From Proteobacteria bacterium UBA981 (lineage in GTDB: Bacteria; Pseudomonadota; Gammaproteobacteria; Ga0077536), in assembly GCA_002292285.1 (NCBI GenBank), contig DBBP01000008.1:310001-374000 (forward strand): a stretch of DNA of 64,000 nt, given 5' to 3'. How positions within the stretch are numbered: position 1 is the first letter of the stretch; each line of letters starts with the position of its first letter. The translations under genes were made by a program, and so were the position numbers. The notes under the pieces are model-generated. The model did not search any database and was not told the DNA's origin. It saw nothing but the letters and a program-made list of their open reading frames with translations. Below are positions 39,484 to 49,067 of the stretch, one piece after another.

Positions 39484-40710
39484 CTAACCGCTAACTGCGA
39501 CTCGCGAGGTGTTGGAAGGCGTGATTTTGTCAGTGTGATTCGGCCACACTTTCTCGGTCATCAACTCCAGACTCTTCATGCAAGCGTCATGCGGCATGTG
39601 GTTGTAAATAAACTGCCAGAAATAATCGACCGGTAGTTGCTTAAACAAAGCTTCGAGTTTGCGGTTGACCGTATCCGGACTGCCGTGAATGACCAGGCCC
39701 CGATCCGACAGGGTTTCGAATGTTGCCGGCATATCAAAAGGACCTTCGCCCGGACCCGCAATCGCAGCGCTGAAGCCGAAAGGTACGAAGAAATTATTCC
39801 AGATGAACGAGCCTGCCTCGCGCGCTATCGCTTCAGCTTCGGCGTCCGTGTCAGCGACAATTATCTCGCGACTCATCGCCATGCCCTGGCCGAATTTGTA
39901 ATCCAATCCCGCCTCGTTAGCGGCCTCCATGCCAGCGCGGAAATGCTCTTTCACAACATCGTATTGAGTCATGATCGTAACCGGCACGATCCCGCGTTCC
40001 ATGCCCCACTTAATGGAACGCTCGGAGGTTGCAAACGGCATGAACATGTCCGGAATCTGTTTATTGAAGGTGGGCGGTGCGATACCAACCTCCTCGATGA
40101 TTCCGTCCTTATTGCAGCCCTGACCGTACTGCCATGCGACCTCGGCTGCAGCCCATTTAATATCCTTGGTTGGGATCTGCCAGTGCTTACCTTGAAAGCT
40201 GAACGTATCGTTGCTCCAGGCTTTCATGATGATATCGAAGTGCTCTTCGAACAAAGAGCGCTTGAGGTCCTCATACTCTTCGCCGGCAGCCGGATCGCTT
40301 AGCCCGACCTGTTGGCCGAGCACGTTGACCCAGCGTGGCTGGTAACCACGCGCGAAACCGGCGAACACACGACCGCCCAGCATTTGCGAGAGCATGGCAA
40401 TGTTCTCGGACAAATTAATCGGATTTTGCGAGGGCAGGACGTTGCCCAACTGACCAAACTTCATGTTTTTGGTCTGCATGCCGAAGTACAAATCCAGCAT
40501 GACCGGATTGGTCGAGACTTCTTCTCCCTCGACGTGAAAATGATGCTCGGTAAAGCCGGTTCCGTAATAACCGTGCTCGTCCATATAACCAATTTGTTCA
40601 CTGAGTTCGCGTAGCATCATTTGGTACAGGTTGGTCTGCTTGCCAGCCATGCCTTTCATGATGTCTTCTTTACGACCTACTGACGGAAGGTAAAACGCAC
40701 CTACTTCCAT
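39484..40710 (-). CDS. LLM-class flavin-dependent monooxygenase (long form)
   Basis: A 408-residue luciferase-like monooxygenase. It has the family's FTEHHFHVEGEEVSTNPVM motif (about 52-70), the QNPINLSENIAMLSQMLGGRVFAGFARGYQPRW stretch (about 95-127) and a C-terminal region SDRGLVIHGSPDTVNRKLEAL that closes the barrel. Such long members include alkanal and alkanesulfonate-like monooxygenases; several oxygenate acyl or ring compounds in catabolic clusters. The ribosome site AAGGAGCTAAACC is very clear. It ends at its own terminator, so it is likely a single transcript. Confidence 0.92.
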   Translation of the reverse strand: MEVGAFYLPSVGRKEDIMKGMAGKQTNLYQMMLRELSEQIGYMDEHGYYGTGFTEHHFHVEGEEVSTNPVMLDLYFGMQTKNMKFGQLGNVLPSQNPINLSENIAMLSQMLGGRVFAGFARGYQPRWVNVLGQQVGLSDPAAGEEYEDLKRSLFEEHFDIIMKAWSNDTFSFQGKHWQIPTKDIKWAAAEVAWQYGQGCNKDGIIEEVGIAPPTFNKQIPDMFMPFATSERSIKWGMERGIVPVTIMTQYDVVKEHFRAGMEAANEAGLDYKFGQGMAMSREIIVADTDAEAEAIAREAGSFIWNNFFVPFGFSAAIAGPGEGPFDMPATFETLSDRGLVIHGSPDTVNRKLEALFKQLPVDYFWQFIYNHMPHDACMKSLELMTEKVWPNHTDKITPSNTSRVAVSG

Positions 40711-41126
40711 GGTTTAGCTCCTTAGGGATAGTTCAGAATATGGGGCACTAGCGCACGCCGGCAGTACACTAGTTGGACTACGCCGGAGAGTACTACGCAG
40801 CCGCCCGGTCGTCTAGCGAAATGCGTGTAAATTCAATCCACTGCGCGCAATCGGCGGCTTTGGGGAAGAGGCTCGAATCGGGTTCGGAGCCGACTTCTGA
40901 GCACTCCCCGAGGCGGCTTTTGCGTTGCTCTGCAGGGGCTCCCACTGCAACTTCCGGCAAGGCTTCCGTGGACCCGGCGGCAAGCACTACCAGCTGTTGG
41001 CATAACCGCCGGTCCGGTCAGTCGTTGTTCGCATCGCCGGCGACGAACTGCTCCCTGAAACGGCTATCGCTTGGGTTACAATGCGGCGGCGTCGAGGGGA
41101 CCACAAGCGAGCTGCGGAGCGAATAT
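40711..41126. other. Divergent intergenic region, 416 bp
   Basis: Lies between the leftward LLM gene and the rightward MoxR gene and should hold both promoters. An in-frame upstream extension of the MoxR gene exists, but its sequence is Ser/Arg/Ala rich and not protein-like. No tRNA or repeat seen. Confidence 0.4.
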
Positions 41127-41939
41127 ATGACCATTGAGGCCATCCGGACTGAACAGACTTCCATCACCGAAGAACCTTATTACGAAGCGATTCGCGATGA
41201 GCTGGAAGTCTTTGCTGCAGCCTACCGGAATCAACTACCGGTGCTCCTGAAAGGACCGACGGGTTGCGGTAAAACGCGCTTTATCGAGTACATGGCGTGG
41301 TATCTGAAGCGCCCCATGGTCACCGTCGCATGTCACGACGATCTGACGGCGTCAGATTTAATTGGACGCTATCTGATTCGTGGTGGCGAAACCGTGTGGG
41401 TCGACGGTCCTCTGACCAGCTCCGTTCGTAACGGCAGCATTTGCTACCTGGATGAAATCGTTGAGGCGCGCAAAGACACGTCGGTCGTCATACATCCCTT
41501 GTGCGACGATCGCCGCTTGTTACCGATTGAGAAACTCGGCGAACTAATTGCGGCCCCCCCCGAATTCTGCCTTGCGATCTCTTACAACCCGGGCTATCAA
41601 AGCGTGCTCAAGGATTTGAAACAAAGCACCCGGCAACGCTTCGTTGCGCTTGAGTTCGACTACCCGGTCGCGGCGACCGAACAAGTCATCATCGAGAAAG
41701 AAAGTGGCGTGAACGCCGACATGGCTCGCCAGTTGGTCAAGTTCGGTGCAATGACTCGCAACCTTAAAGGTAGTGGACTCGATGAAGGTGCGAGCACGCG
41801 CCTGCTGGTCAACGCCGGCAAGTTAATGGGCGAAGACATTGCTCCGGTGGTTGCCACTGATAGCGCTATCGCGCAGGCACTCACCGACGACGGTGACATG
41901 CTGAAAGCAATTCACGAGCTCAGTCGTTCGATATTCTGA
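41127..41939 (+). CDS. MoxR-type AAA+ ATPase, CbbQ/NorQ family
   Basis: A 270-residue AAA+ ATPase. Walker A is GPTGCGKT at residues 43-50, Walker B is ICYLDE at 105-110, and the arginine-finger region is around QSTRQRFVALEF (about 173-184). The opening and the RYLIRGGETVWVDGPLTSSV block match CbbQ and NorQ, which pair with a VWA protein to activate RuBisCO or nitric oxide reductase. Start is set by GGAG about nine bases before the ATG. The CbbO/NorD-like partner follows after 55 bp. The target enzyme is not identifiable here, as no cbb or nor genes are in the window. Confidence 0.93.
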   Translation: MTIEAIRTEQTSITEEPYYEAIRDELEVFAAAYRNQLPVLLKGPTGCGKTRFIEYMAWYLKRPMVTVACHDDLTASDLIGRYLIRGGETVWVDGPLTSSVRNGSICYLDEIVEARKDTSVVIHPLCDDRRLLPIEKLGELIAAPPEFCLAISYNPGYQSVLKDLKQSTRQRFVALEFDYPVAATEQVIIEKESGVNADMARQLVKFGAMTRNLKGSGLDEGASTRLLVNAGKLMGEDIAPVVATDSAIAQALTDDGDMLKAIHELSRSIF

Positions 41940-41994
41940 CCCGCGTCTGGCATAGCCCCGCTGTGCCAGGCACTAAAGTTTCAGTACACAAGCA

Positions 41995-44136
41995 ATGACT
42001 GACGAATCACGCCAGAACCTTCTCAATCGCATTCGAATCCGCGAGGACCTCGAGCTGTTTACCGGTGGCGCACTGTCTCGCCACGCGAATGTTGATGATC
42101 TGATTTCTCGCGTCGCGGCGCTCGAACGTTCGCAGCAGGATTTCGTTTACGAATGGTGTGAATTAATCGCCCGCTCGAACAACGAGCTGGCAGCGCACTT
42201 CATCAGCCTTGCCCCGCGCGCGTTCAGCAAAATGGAACGCGAAGGCGTCCAGAATTGGTTAGATGAATCAATCACGACCTTCGACAATCGCGGTCTGGGA
42301 TCGGCCATCGAAGTCCTCGAAAGCGTCGACGCGTACGCAGTAACCTATGCCGAGCGCCACATGCGCTGCGGTTTCGATGAGGCGAGCGTGTTTCTGCGTC
42401 ATTTCGTACGTGGTCTGGGTGGGCGCGAAATGCGCATCGCTTCGGACGGCGAAACGTTCACCGACACGGAGTCTTTGTATCTGCCAGATGCAGTTGATCT
42501 GTTTCCGGTGCCAGAACAGAATTTCACGCTCTACAAACTCACCGCGGCCCATCTATGGGCGCAAACCTGGTACGGCACTTGGCGCTATCAGGTGGTGGAA
42601 AAATTGATGCGGCACTTCGACGCCGAAACCACTCTGCCGATTTTCAATCGTCTCGAATCAATCCGTCTGGAAGCCTGCATCGCGCGCGATTTGCCAGGCC
42701 TGGCTCGCGAAATCGCTGACTACCGCGACGATGATGTGAGCACCAGTGCGTTGTGGGACGCGTGGCGCGAGCGTGCGGTTGAACTGCTCGGCGAGGACGC
42801 CAGTGCAGAAGATTCCTTGCGCCTGGCGGCCGAATTCGAGGGTATGGAACTGCCTCCACTGCAGCCTTACCACGGTGACATGTACGCCAATAAAGTTCGC
42901 GACGCATTGTTCGCCCGTATTGAGCGTGAGAAGGCTGACTTTCAGCGTGCCATGAACGAACTCAACACCAGCGAAGAAGGCCAACCAGCCGGTGAAGGCG
43001 ACGAAGCGCAAAAGCAGATGGTCGAGATCGAAATGACTGAGGACGACGGAGGCGACGGCAGTGACGTCAGCTTCCAGATCAGCATCGATGGCGAGCTGGT
43101 CAACGTCCCTGAGCACTTGCGCGAGCTGATGGGTTCAATCATTCAGGACTTCGGCGAGATTCCTGACGAACATATGGACCCCAGCGAACTCGGCCAGTAC
43201 AGCGACGAATTACTCGCGCAGGCCGGCGAAGCAGAGAGCGACTCAGACTTCGACCCGGACGCCAAAGGTACGTTTGTGTATCACGAATGGGACTGCGTGA
43301 GACAACGTTTCCGTGACGACTTCTGCACGCTGCGCGAAACGACCGTTCCAGCCGGCGACGAGTCGTTTATAGACGAGACGTTGGAAAAACATCGTGGCAT
43401 TCTCAAATCGATCAAGAAAACCTTCGAGGCAGTGCTTGGCGAGTCGCGACTCCAACGGCGCCAGTCCGACGGCGACGATATTGATCTCGATGCGTTAATC
43501 GAGGCCTACACCGACCTCGCTCAGGGTCGCGAGATGAGTGAGTACGTTTACACCCGCTATCGCAACCAGGAGCGCAATATCGCGGTCATGTTTATGGTCG
43601 ACATGAGTGGCTCGACCCTCGGCTGGGTGAATGACGCCGAGCGTGAATCGCTGGTGTTGCTATGCGAAGCCCTGGAGATGCTCGGCGATCGTTATGCGAT
43701 TTACGGCTTTTCCGGACGCACCAATAAACGTTGCGAGGCGTATCACATTAAGGAATTTTCGGAGTCCTATACGTCAGAAGTTCGGCAACGTATCAGTGGT
43801 ATTCGGCCCAAGGCTTACACCCGCATGGGGGTCGCAATACGCCACCTCGGACAACTATTGCATCGCACTCACGCCCGCACCAAATTGCTTATCACATTGT
43901 CCGACGGGCGCCCGGAAGATTACGGCGGCTACAAAGGCAAGTACGGCATTGAAGATACCCGCCACGCGTTACTTGAGCTTAAGCAGAGCGGCGTCCATGC
44001 GTTCTGCATAACGATCGATAATGAGGCGCAGGAATACCTTCCACACATGTATGGCACGGCCAACTACGCGGTTATTGATGAAGTCCAGAAGCTGCCTTAT
44101 AAAGTCGCCGATATCTATCGCCGCCTGACTACCTGA
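41995..44136 (+). CDS. CbbO/NorD-family protein with von Willebrand A domain
   Basis: A 713-residue partner of the CbbQ-type ATPase. The N-terminal helical part (about 1-330) is followed by an acidic linker (about 330-460, rich in Glu and Asp) and a VWA domain at about 525-710. Its MIDAS metal site is intact: DMSGS at 536-540, then Thr in the TRMGVAIRHLG segment and Asp in LSDGRPEDYGGYKGKY. In known systems the VWA domain recognises the target enzyme while CbbQ remodels it and so releases inhibitor or helps insert metal. Only the pair is found here, so the client is unknown. Confidence 0.92.
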   Translation: MTDESRQNLLNRIRIREDLELFTGGALSRHANVDDLISRVAALERSQQDFVYEWCELIARSNNELAAHFISLAPRAFSKMEREGVQNWLDESITTFDNRGLGSAIEVLESVDAYAVTYAERHMRCGFDEASVFLRHFVRGLGGREMRIASDGETFTDTESLYLPDAVDLFPVPEQNFTLYKLTAAHLWAQTWYGTWRYQVVEKLMRHFDAETTLPIFNRLESIRLEACIARDLPGLAREIADYRDDDVSTSALWDAWRERAVELLGEDASAEDSLRLAAEFEGMELPPLQPYHGDMYANKVRDALFARIEREKADFQRAMNELNTSEEGQPAGEGDEAQKQMVEIEMTEDDGGDGSDVSFQISIDGELVNVPEHLRELMGSIIQDFGEIPDEHMDPSELGQYSDELLAQAGEAESDSDFDPDAKGTFVYHEWDCVRQRFRDDFCTLRETTVPAGDESFIDETLEKHRGILKSIKKTFEAVLGESRLQRRQSDGDDIDLDALIEAYTDLAQGREMSEYVYTRYRNQERNIAVMFMVDMSGSTLGWVNDAERESLVLLCEALEMLGDRYAIYGFSGRTNKRCEAYHIKEFSESYTSEVRQRISGIRPKAYTRMGVAIRHLGQLLHRTHARTKLLITLSDGRPEDYGGYKGKYGIEDTRHALLELKQSGVHAFCITIDNEAQEYLPHMYGTANYAVIDEVQKLPYKVADIYRRLTT

Positions 44137-44402
44137 GCAGCTCACCCACTGCAGCACTTTTGGCATTACGCTAGAAAGTTCCGGGCAATGCCTGGCGCAG
44201 TAATTGCGCTGACTGATAGCCGCGTTTCACGCCAACTCGCTCGCGCTCTTCTGGAAACGGTCTCTGGCAGGTTGCCGAAAAATAACTGCGGCACTGAACT
44301 GCGGCGGCGCATGCTCACTCATTCACTCACAGTCTTTCAGCCTGATCCGGCTCGTCTTGCGCTGTGCAGCGGGGTCTGCGCGCTACCTTTACCACCAGCC
44401 CG

Positions 44403-45281
44403 CTAATAGGCCTTGACGCGATTTTCCAGTGTGCCAATGCCCGGAATTTCAATCCGCACACGATCGTCAGCCGTTAAAAATCGCGATGGACTGAAACCGG
44501 CGCCAACGCCGGCCGGTGTCCCTGTTGCGATGATGTCACCAGGGTAAAGCGTAATCCCGGCCGAGATACTTTCGATTAAAGTCGGAATATCGAACATCAT
44601 CAGCGACGTGTTGCCGTCCTGGCGGAGTTCGTCATTGACCCAGCATCGGATCGGGGTGTCGGTAAGGTCGATGGCATCACGGGTGACTGCGAACGGCCCC
44701 ATCGGGCAAAATCCATCCTGGGATTTTCCGAGCAACCACTGAACATGATTTGACTGCACGTCACGCGCACTCACGTCGTTGATAATGGTGTAGCCCCACA
44801 CGTGGTCCATTGCATCGACTTGCGCGATCGCGCGCCCTTCGCGACCGATAATGACGGCGAGCTCTGCTTCGTAATCTAGCGCCGTTGTAACCCGGGCATC
44901 CCAGCGGATCGGTGCACCCGAAGCGATGACGCATTCAGGAAATTTGGAAAACACGATCGGTGCTCCGGGGACATTGCCGCCGCCCCCGGTGGTGTCGAAG
45001 CCCTGCTCTGCTATCTCCTGGACATGATCATAGTAGTTCTTGCCGACACAGATGATGTTGCGGCGTGGGCGCGGAATCGGCGCGAGCAATTCGATGGCGT
45101 TGAAACCCAAGGGCCTGTCAACGTCGCGTAATGGCAGCAACGCTGCTTCAGGCTCAAGTAGTGCTAGCACCCCCCGTTCAGCCCGCTCAACGGGGAGATC
45201 GTAGGGCGTAATCGAAGAGCCGTCTTCAGATAACACGCCGACTTCGACGCGATTTTCGGTACGGTATGTTGCGATGCGCAT
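44403..45281 (-). CDS. Fumarylacetoacetate hydrolase family protein
   Basis: A 292-residue FAH-fold enzyme. GKNYYDHVQEIAE (about 80-92), the KFPECVIASGAPI segment, YEAELAVIIGREGRAI (about 132-147, with metal-binding Glu) and GDIIATGTPAGVG (about 245-257) are the usual motifs. Members act as hydrolases, decarboxylases or isomerases on 2-keto acids, for instance in homoprotocatechuate or oxaloacetate metabolism. The exact reaction cannot be read. Distinct from the MhpD-like protein at 10112, which belongs to another branch. Confidence 0.9.
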   Translation of the reverse strand: MRIATYRTENRVEVGVLSEDGSSITPYDLPVERAERGVLALLEPEAALLPLRDVDRPLGFNAIELLAPIPRPRRNIICVGKNYYDHVQEIAEQGFDTTGGGGNVPGAPIVFSKFPECVIASGAPIRWDARVTTALDYEAELAVIIGREGRAIAQVDAMDHVWGYTIINDVSARDVQSNHVQWLLGKSQDGFCPMGPFAVTRDAIDLTDTPIRCWVNDELRQDGNTSLMMFDIPTLIESISAGITLYPGDIIATGTPAGVGAGFSPSRFLTADDRVRIEIPGIGTLENRVKAY

Positions 45282-45543
45282 GATGCTGTGGCTGTTCTCG
45301 GCAGGACGTCAGCTGGAGGACGCAAGTGTACACTTAGCGAGCACCGCAAAGGCGTCTGCACGAATCCGGCCGGCAGCAGCGTGGCCCGCTTCAATCACTT
45401 GCCTAATCGAATGCTTGGGCCACCCAGCTGGACACGTGCCAGGGCAGAAAGCACAACAGCGACCGTGTCCGCCCCTTAGTCGCACCATTGCTGCCAACGC
45501 CCAGCTTGCAGATTAGCCCCTGCTGGCGAGTCTTGCGATATCG

Positions 45544-45981
45544 TCAGGCAAATTCGCCGCTAATGTAGTGCTCCAGCTGGCTGATAACGTGCTCTTGCTC
45601 TTCAATAACGCTTTTTACAAGATCACCAATCGACACGATGCCGATGGTTCGTCCGTCGTCGAGTACGGGCAAGTGCCGCACACGCTTGTCAGTCATTAGC
45701 GCCATACCCTCGCTGACCAACATACCCGGCACCGCATGCAAAACCACCGTAGACATGATGTCCGCCACCGCGGTGTCTCGCGATGAGCGTCCCTCAAGAA
45801 TCACTTTGCGCGCGTAATCGCGCTCGCTGACTAAGCCGACGATCGCCCCGTCATCCATTACGACCAGCGCGCCGATGCCTTTTTCCGCCATTAAGCGCAA
45901 CGCGTCGTAGACTGAGGTATCGGTGTGAACTGACCAGACCTGCGGGCCTTTGCTATTGAGTAGTTGTCCGATCGTGACCAT
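45544..45981 (-). CDS. CBS-domain pair protein
   Basis: A 145-residue protein consisting of two CBS domains (about 8-65 and 75-132). Motifs: DTSVYDALRLMAEKGIGALVVMDDG in the first and GMLVSEGMALMTDKRVRHLPVLDDGRTIGIVSIGDLV in the second. CBS pairs bind adenosine nucleotides and sense energy state; many stand-alone ones have no known partner. AGGAGG lies just before the ATG. It stands apart from its neighbours. Confidence 0.93.
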   Translation of the reverse strand: MVTIGQLLNSKGPQVWSVHTDTSVYDALRLMAEKGIGALVVMDDGAIVGLVSERDYARKVILEGRSSRDTAVADIMSTVVLHAVPGMLVSEGMALMTDKRVRHLPVLDDGRTIGIVSIGDLVKSVIEEQEHVISQLEHYISGEFA

Positions 45982-46112
45982 GACACGTCCTCCTGCTTGC
46001 TACTTTGTTCTTCTGTCTAAAGCGTAGTCCATGAAACGTCGCTGCGCTGTGGCCGCACCTACGACGCGCTCGCTCAGCTAAACTGAGCGTTCACGATATG
46101 AGCTGAATTGTT

Positions 46113-46895
46113 ATGGAAGAGGTGGTACTGAGCGAACGCACGGGCGCTGTGCTTCGCCTGACGATCAACCGGCCGGAGCGTCGTAACGCATTAAACGAAG
46201 CTGTGTGCCGTGGATTGGCCGACGGCGTCGATGTCGCCGAACGGACGCCCGGCGTTCGGGTCGTCGTCATAACCGGGGCTGGCGAGAAGGCTTTTTGCGC
46301 CGGTGGTGACATGAAGACCGGTGCCGGTGGCGCACCATTTGTCCTCGACCCAGCCAATCCGAAGCATTACGTCATCGATTTATTTCGCCGCCTGGAAGCG
46401 TGCGGATTGCCGACCATCGCCCGTGTAAACGGCCATGCGCTCGCCGGGGGGCTGGGCCTCGTGTGCGCCTGCGACATGGCCATTGGTGCGGGAAACGCGA
46501 GTTTCGGTGTGCCTGAAACGCGTGTCGGGCTATTTCCAATGATGATTTTGGCCTACATGATGCGGATTATTCCGCGCCGTAAATTGTTCGAAATCTGCAT
46601 GACTGGTGAACCTTTCAGCGCCGAGCAGGCCCTCGCGCTGGATATCCTCAACTACGCTGTGCCGGCCAGTGACCTTGATGAGAAGCTCGAATGGCTCATC
46701 GACCGCATTACCGACAAAACCCCGACCGGAATTAAACTCGGCAAACAAGCATTCCGAGCCATCGAAGACATGCCGCTCGACAAGGCCTTCGAATACACGC
46801 AACTCATGCTCCCGATTATGTCCATGACCGAAGACGCCCGCGAAGGGATGAATGCCTTTAACGAAAAACGCGCGCCAGAGTGGCCCGGCAAATAA
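46113..46895 (+). CDS. Enoyl-CoA hydratase/isomerase-family protein lacking one catalytic Glu
   Basis: A 260-residue crotonase. The CoA loop AFCAGGDMKTG is at about 60-70. Of the two hydratase glutamates only E135 (FGVPETRVG) is present; the other position is G115 in LAGGLGLVCACD, where hydratases have Glu. One Glu at the E135 place is the pattern of enoyl-CoA isomerases, so isomerase or another crotonase reaction is more likely than classical hydration. It lies 196 bp upstream of the carboxylase genes on the same strand. In leucine or terpenoid breakdown a crotonase acts after a carboxylase, which makes a shared pathway likely. Confidence 0.9.
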   Translation: MEEVVLSERTGAVLRLTINRPERRNALNEAVCRGLADGVDVAERTPGVRVVVITGAGEKAFCAGGDMKTGAGGAPFVLDPANPKHYVIDLFRRLEACGLPTIARVNGHALAGGLGLVCACDMAIGAGNASFGVPETRVGLFPMMILAYMMRIIPRRKLFEICMTGEPFSAEQALALDILNYAVPASDLDEKLEWLIDRITDKTPTGIKLGKQAFRAIEDMPLDKAFEYTQLMLPIMSMTEDAREGMNAFNEKRAPEWPGK

Positions 46896-47091
46896 TCCTG
46901 CAACGGCTTGCGGTTCGAGCGCCTTCGCAGCCGCGCCAGCGGCGGGAAGTCGTTATACTACAGGGGCCCAGCGCGTCGCTGGCTTGCTGTCTTTGATCTG
47001 GCAGATTGCTCATAACAATTGCGCCAAACGTGTGGGTATAGCGACGACTTAAATGACCCTTATTTGCTAACAACTGCGATCAGTACGTCTT

Positions 47092-48564
47092 ATGTTTGAA
47101 AGTATTCTTGTCGCCAATCGCGGCGAAATTGCGTGCCGCGTGATGCGCACCGCAACGGCCATGGGCCTGCGCACCATTACTGTGTTTCACCACGCCGACC
47201 GTCACGCACCGCACGTGGCATTAGCGGATCTAGCTGTCGAGCTACACGCCGACGTGCCGACCGCCGCCTACCTCGACGTCGAGCAAATCCTCGCTGCCGC
47301 TCGCGCACACGAAGCGCAATGCCTGCATCCGGGTTATGGCTTTCTGTCCGAGAACGCGGCTTTTGCTGAAGCCGTAGAACAAGCGGGCATCGCATTCGTC
47401 GGGCCGCAATCTGATGTGATCCGTCTGATGGGTGACAAAATTCACTCGCGCGAATTTGCGGTAAAAGCCGGCGTGCCCGTGGCACCCAGCGTGACCCAAT
47501 CAGGCAGCGTTAAGCAGTTTGTCGAAGACGCTGCGCAAATCGGCTTCCCGCTGTTAATTAAAGCCTCGGCCGGCGGTGGCGGCAAAGGCATGAGCATCGT
47601 GCGCAATGCTGCAGAACTTCCTGATGCGATCCGCACGGCAACCGGCGAAGCTGAGCGTTATTTCGCAGACGGCCGGGTCTATGCCGAGCGCTATATCGAC
47701 CGGCCGCGCCATATCGAAGTACAGGTCGTCGGTGATGGTAAAGGGGAAGTCAGGCATTTATTCGAGCGCGAATGTTCTGTGCAACGTCGCTTTCAGAAAA
47801 TTATTGAGGAATCTCCCGCGCCCCAGCTCGCCCCTGCCCTGCGCGACGAAATCTGCGCAGCAGCCGTCAACCTGGCAGCCAGCGCGAACTATCGTAACGC
47901 CGGCACGGTTGAATTTATCCTCGACCCGAGCGGAGATTTCTTTTTCCTGGAAATGAATACGCGCCTGCAGGTTGAGCATCCGGTCACCGAAATGGTTTGT
48001 GGCGTTGACTTGGTCGAGGCACAGCTCCGGGTGGCCGCTGGCGAAGGGCTGCCGTGGGCACAAGCTGACATCACCCAAAACGGGCATGCGATCGAGTGCC
48101 GCATTTGCTGCGAGGAACCGGATAACGATTTTCGGCCGGCAACCGGCGCAGCTCAGATTCTGCGCCTGCCGGAAACCGAAGGAGCGCGCTTTGACGGGGG
48201 CATTCGCGAAGGGCAAATCATTTCGGCCGCTTTCGATTCCATGGTTGGCAAATTAATCTGCCATGGCGATGACCGAAACGGGGCCATCGACGCCTCTCTC
48301 GCCGCGCTCGACGAACTCATTTTGCTCGGCGTAAGCAACAACATCGATTACCTCGGCGCGATCCTCGGCCACGACGCATTCCGCGAAGGCGTTCTGCATA
48401 CCGGCTTTATCACCGAACATGCAGAGGATTTGGCACCCGCGGAAATTGACGAGACAGACCGCGCAGCCATCCTGATTGCCGCTGCACTTGGCGTTGATGA
48501 TTTTCGCAGCCTGGTATTCGACACCCCTGAACCTTATGCCTCAATTGGCGGCTGGAGGAACTAG
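47092..48564 (+). CDS. Biotin carboxylase subunit of an acyl-CoA carboxylase
   Basis: A 490-residue biotin carboxylase that uses ATP and bicarbonate to carboxylate biotin on the carrier protein. It has the N-terminal ILVANRGEIACRVMRTA motif, the glycine-rich ATP-grasp loop KASAGGGGKGMSI (about 157-169), EMNTRLQVEHPVTEM (about 287-301) and the C-terminal domain. It ends where the AccC-type enzymes end, so the carrier domain is not fused; it is encoded by the next gene. Its stop is 2 bp before the carrier gene start. Confidence 0.95.
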   Translation: MFESILVANRGEIACRVMRTATAMGLRTITVFHHADRHAPHVALADLAVELHADVPTAAYLDVEQILAAARAHEAQCLHPGYGFLSENAAFAEAVEQAGIAFVGPQSDVIRLMGDKIHSREFAVKAGVPVAPSVTQSGSVKQFVEDAAQIGFPLLIKASAGGGGKGMSIVRNAAELPDAIRTATGEAERYFADGRVYAERYIDRPRHIEVQVVGDGKGEVRHLFERECSVQRRFQKIIEESPAPQLAPALRDEICAAAVNLAASANYRNAGTVEFILDPSGDFFFLEMNTRLQVEHPVTEMVCGVDLVEAQLRVAAGEGLPWAQADITQNGHAIECRICCEEPDNDFRPATGAAQILRLPETEGARFDGGIREGQIISAAFDSMVGKLICHGDDRNGAIDASLAALDELILLGVSNNIDYLGAILGHDAFREGVLHTGFITEHAEDLAPAEIDETDRAAILIAAALGVDDFRSLVFDTPEPYASIGGWRN

Positions 48565-48566
48565 CA

Positions 48567-49067
48567 ATGAGTGGCGCCTTTTCATTCACGCTCGACGGTA
48601 ACGAGCACGCGGTGTCCGTATCTGCGCGACAACCCGAATTAGTGTTGAGCGTTGACGGTGTTGAACATCAGGTCAGCGAGGCAGGCGCACTGTCAGAGCA
48701 ATGTGTGCTGCTGACTGTCGATGGGCGCAGCTATCAGGTGTGGCGGACGTGGGAGGCAGATCGCATGCATATACGTATTGGTGGCCGCTCGTTCTCAGTC
48801 GGCTACGAAGATGCTATTTCCGCCGCGCAGCATCAGGCTGGTGGTGACGACGTGCTGCTCGCAGACATGCCGGGCGTGGTCGTCAACGTGCAGTGCGAGG
48901 CTGGCGCGAATATCAGCGCCGGCGACACATTGATGGTAATCGAATCAATGAAAATGCAAATCAATATCGTCGCGCCCCGTGATGGCAGCGTCGAACTCAT
49001 TCATGTCAGCACCAACGATACTTTCGACAAAGGTGCTGAGCTTATTTCATTACATGCAGAAGACTAA
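48567..49067 (+). CDS. Biotin carrier protein of the acyl-CoA carboxylase
   Basis: A 166-residue protein with a C-terminal biotinyl domain at about 95-165. The biotinylated lysine is K129 in VIESMKMQINI. The N-terminal part (1-90) is a beta-rich domain like the carboxyltransferase-binding (BT-like) region between the biotin carboxylase and carrier domains of MccA and PccA, here released as a separate chain. The stop TAA overlaps the ATG of the next gene by one base. Confidence 0.92.
   Translation: MSGAFSFTLDGNEHAVSVSARQPELVLSVDGVEHQVSEAGALSEQCVLLTVDGRSYQVWRTWEADRMHIRIGGRSFSVGYEDAISAAQHQAGGDDVLLADMPGVVVNVQCEAGANISAGDTLMVIESMKMQINIVAPRDGSVELIHVSTNDTFDKGAELISLHAED

Noticed and set aside
40773..41126. 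N-terminal extension of the MoxR ATPase frame
   Set aside because: Sequence is Ser/Ala/Arg rich without similarity to CbbQ, and GGAG precedes the ATG at 41127.
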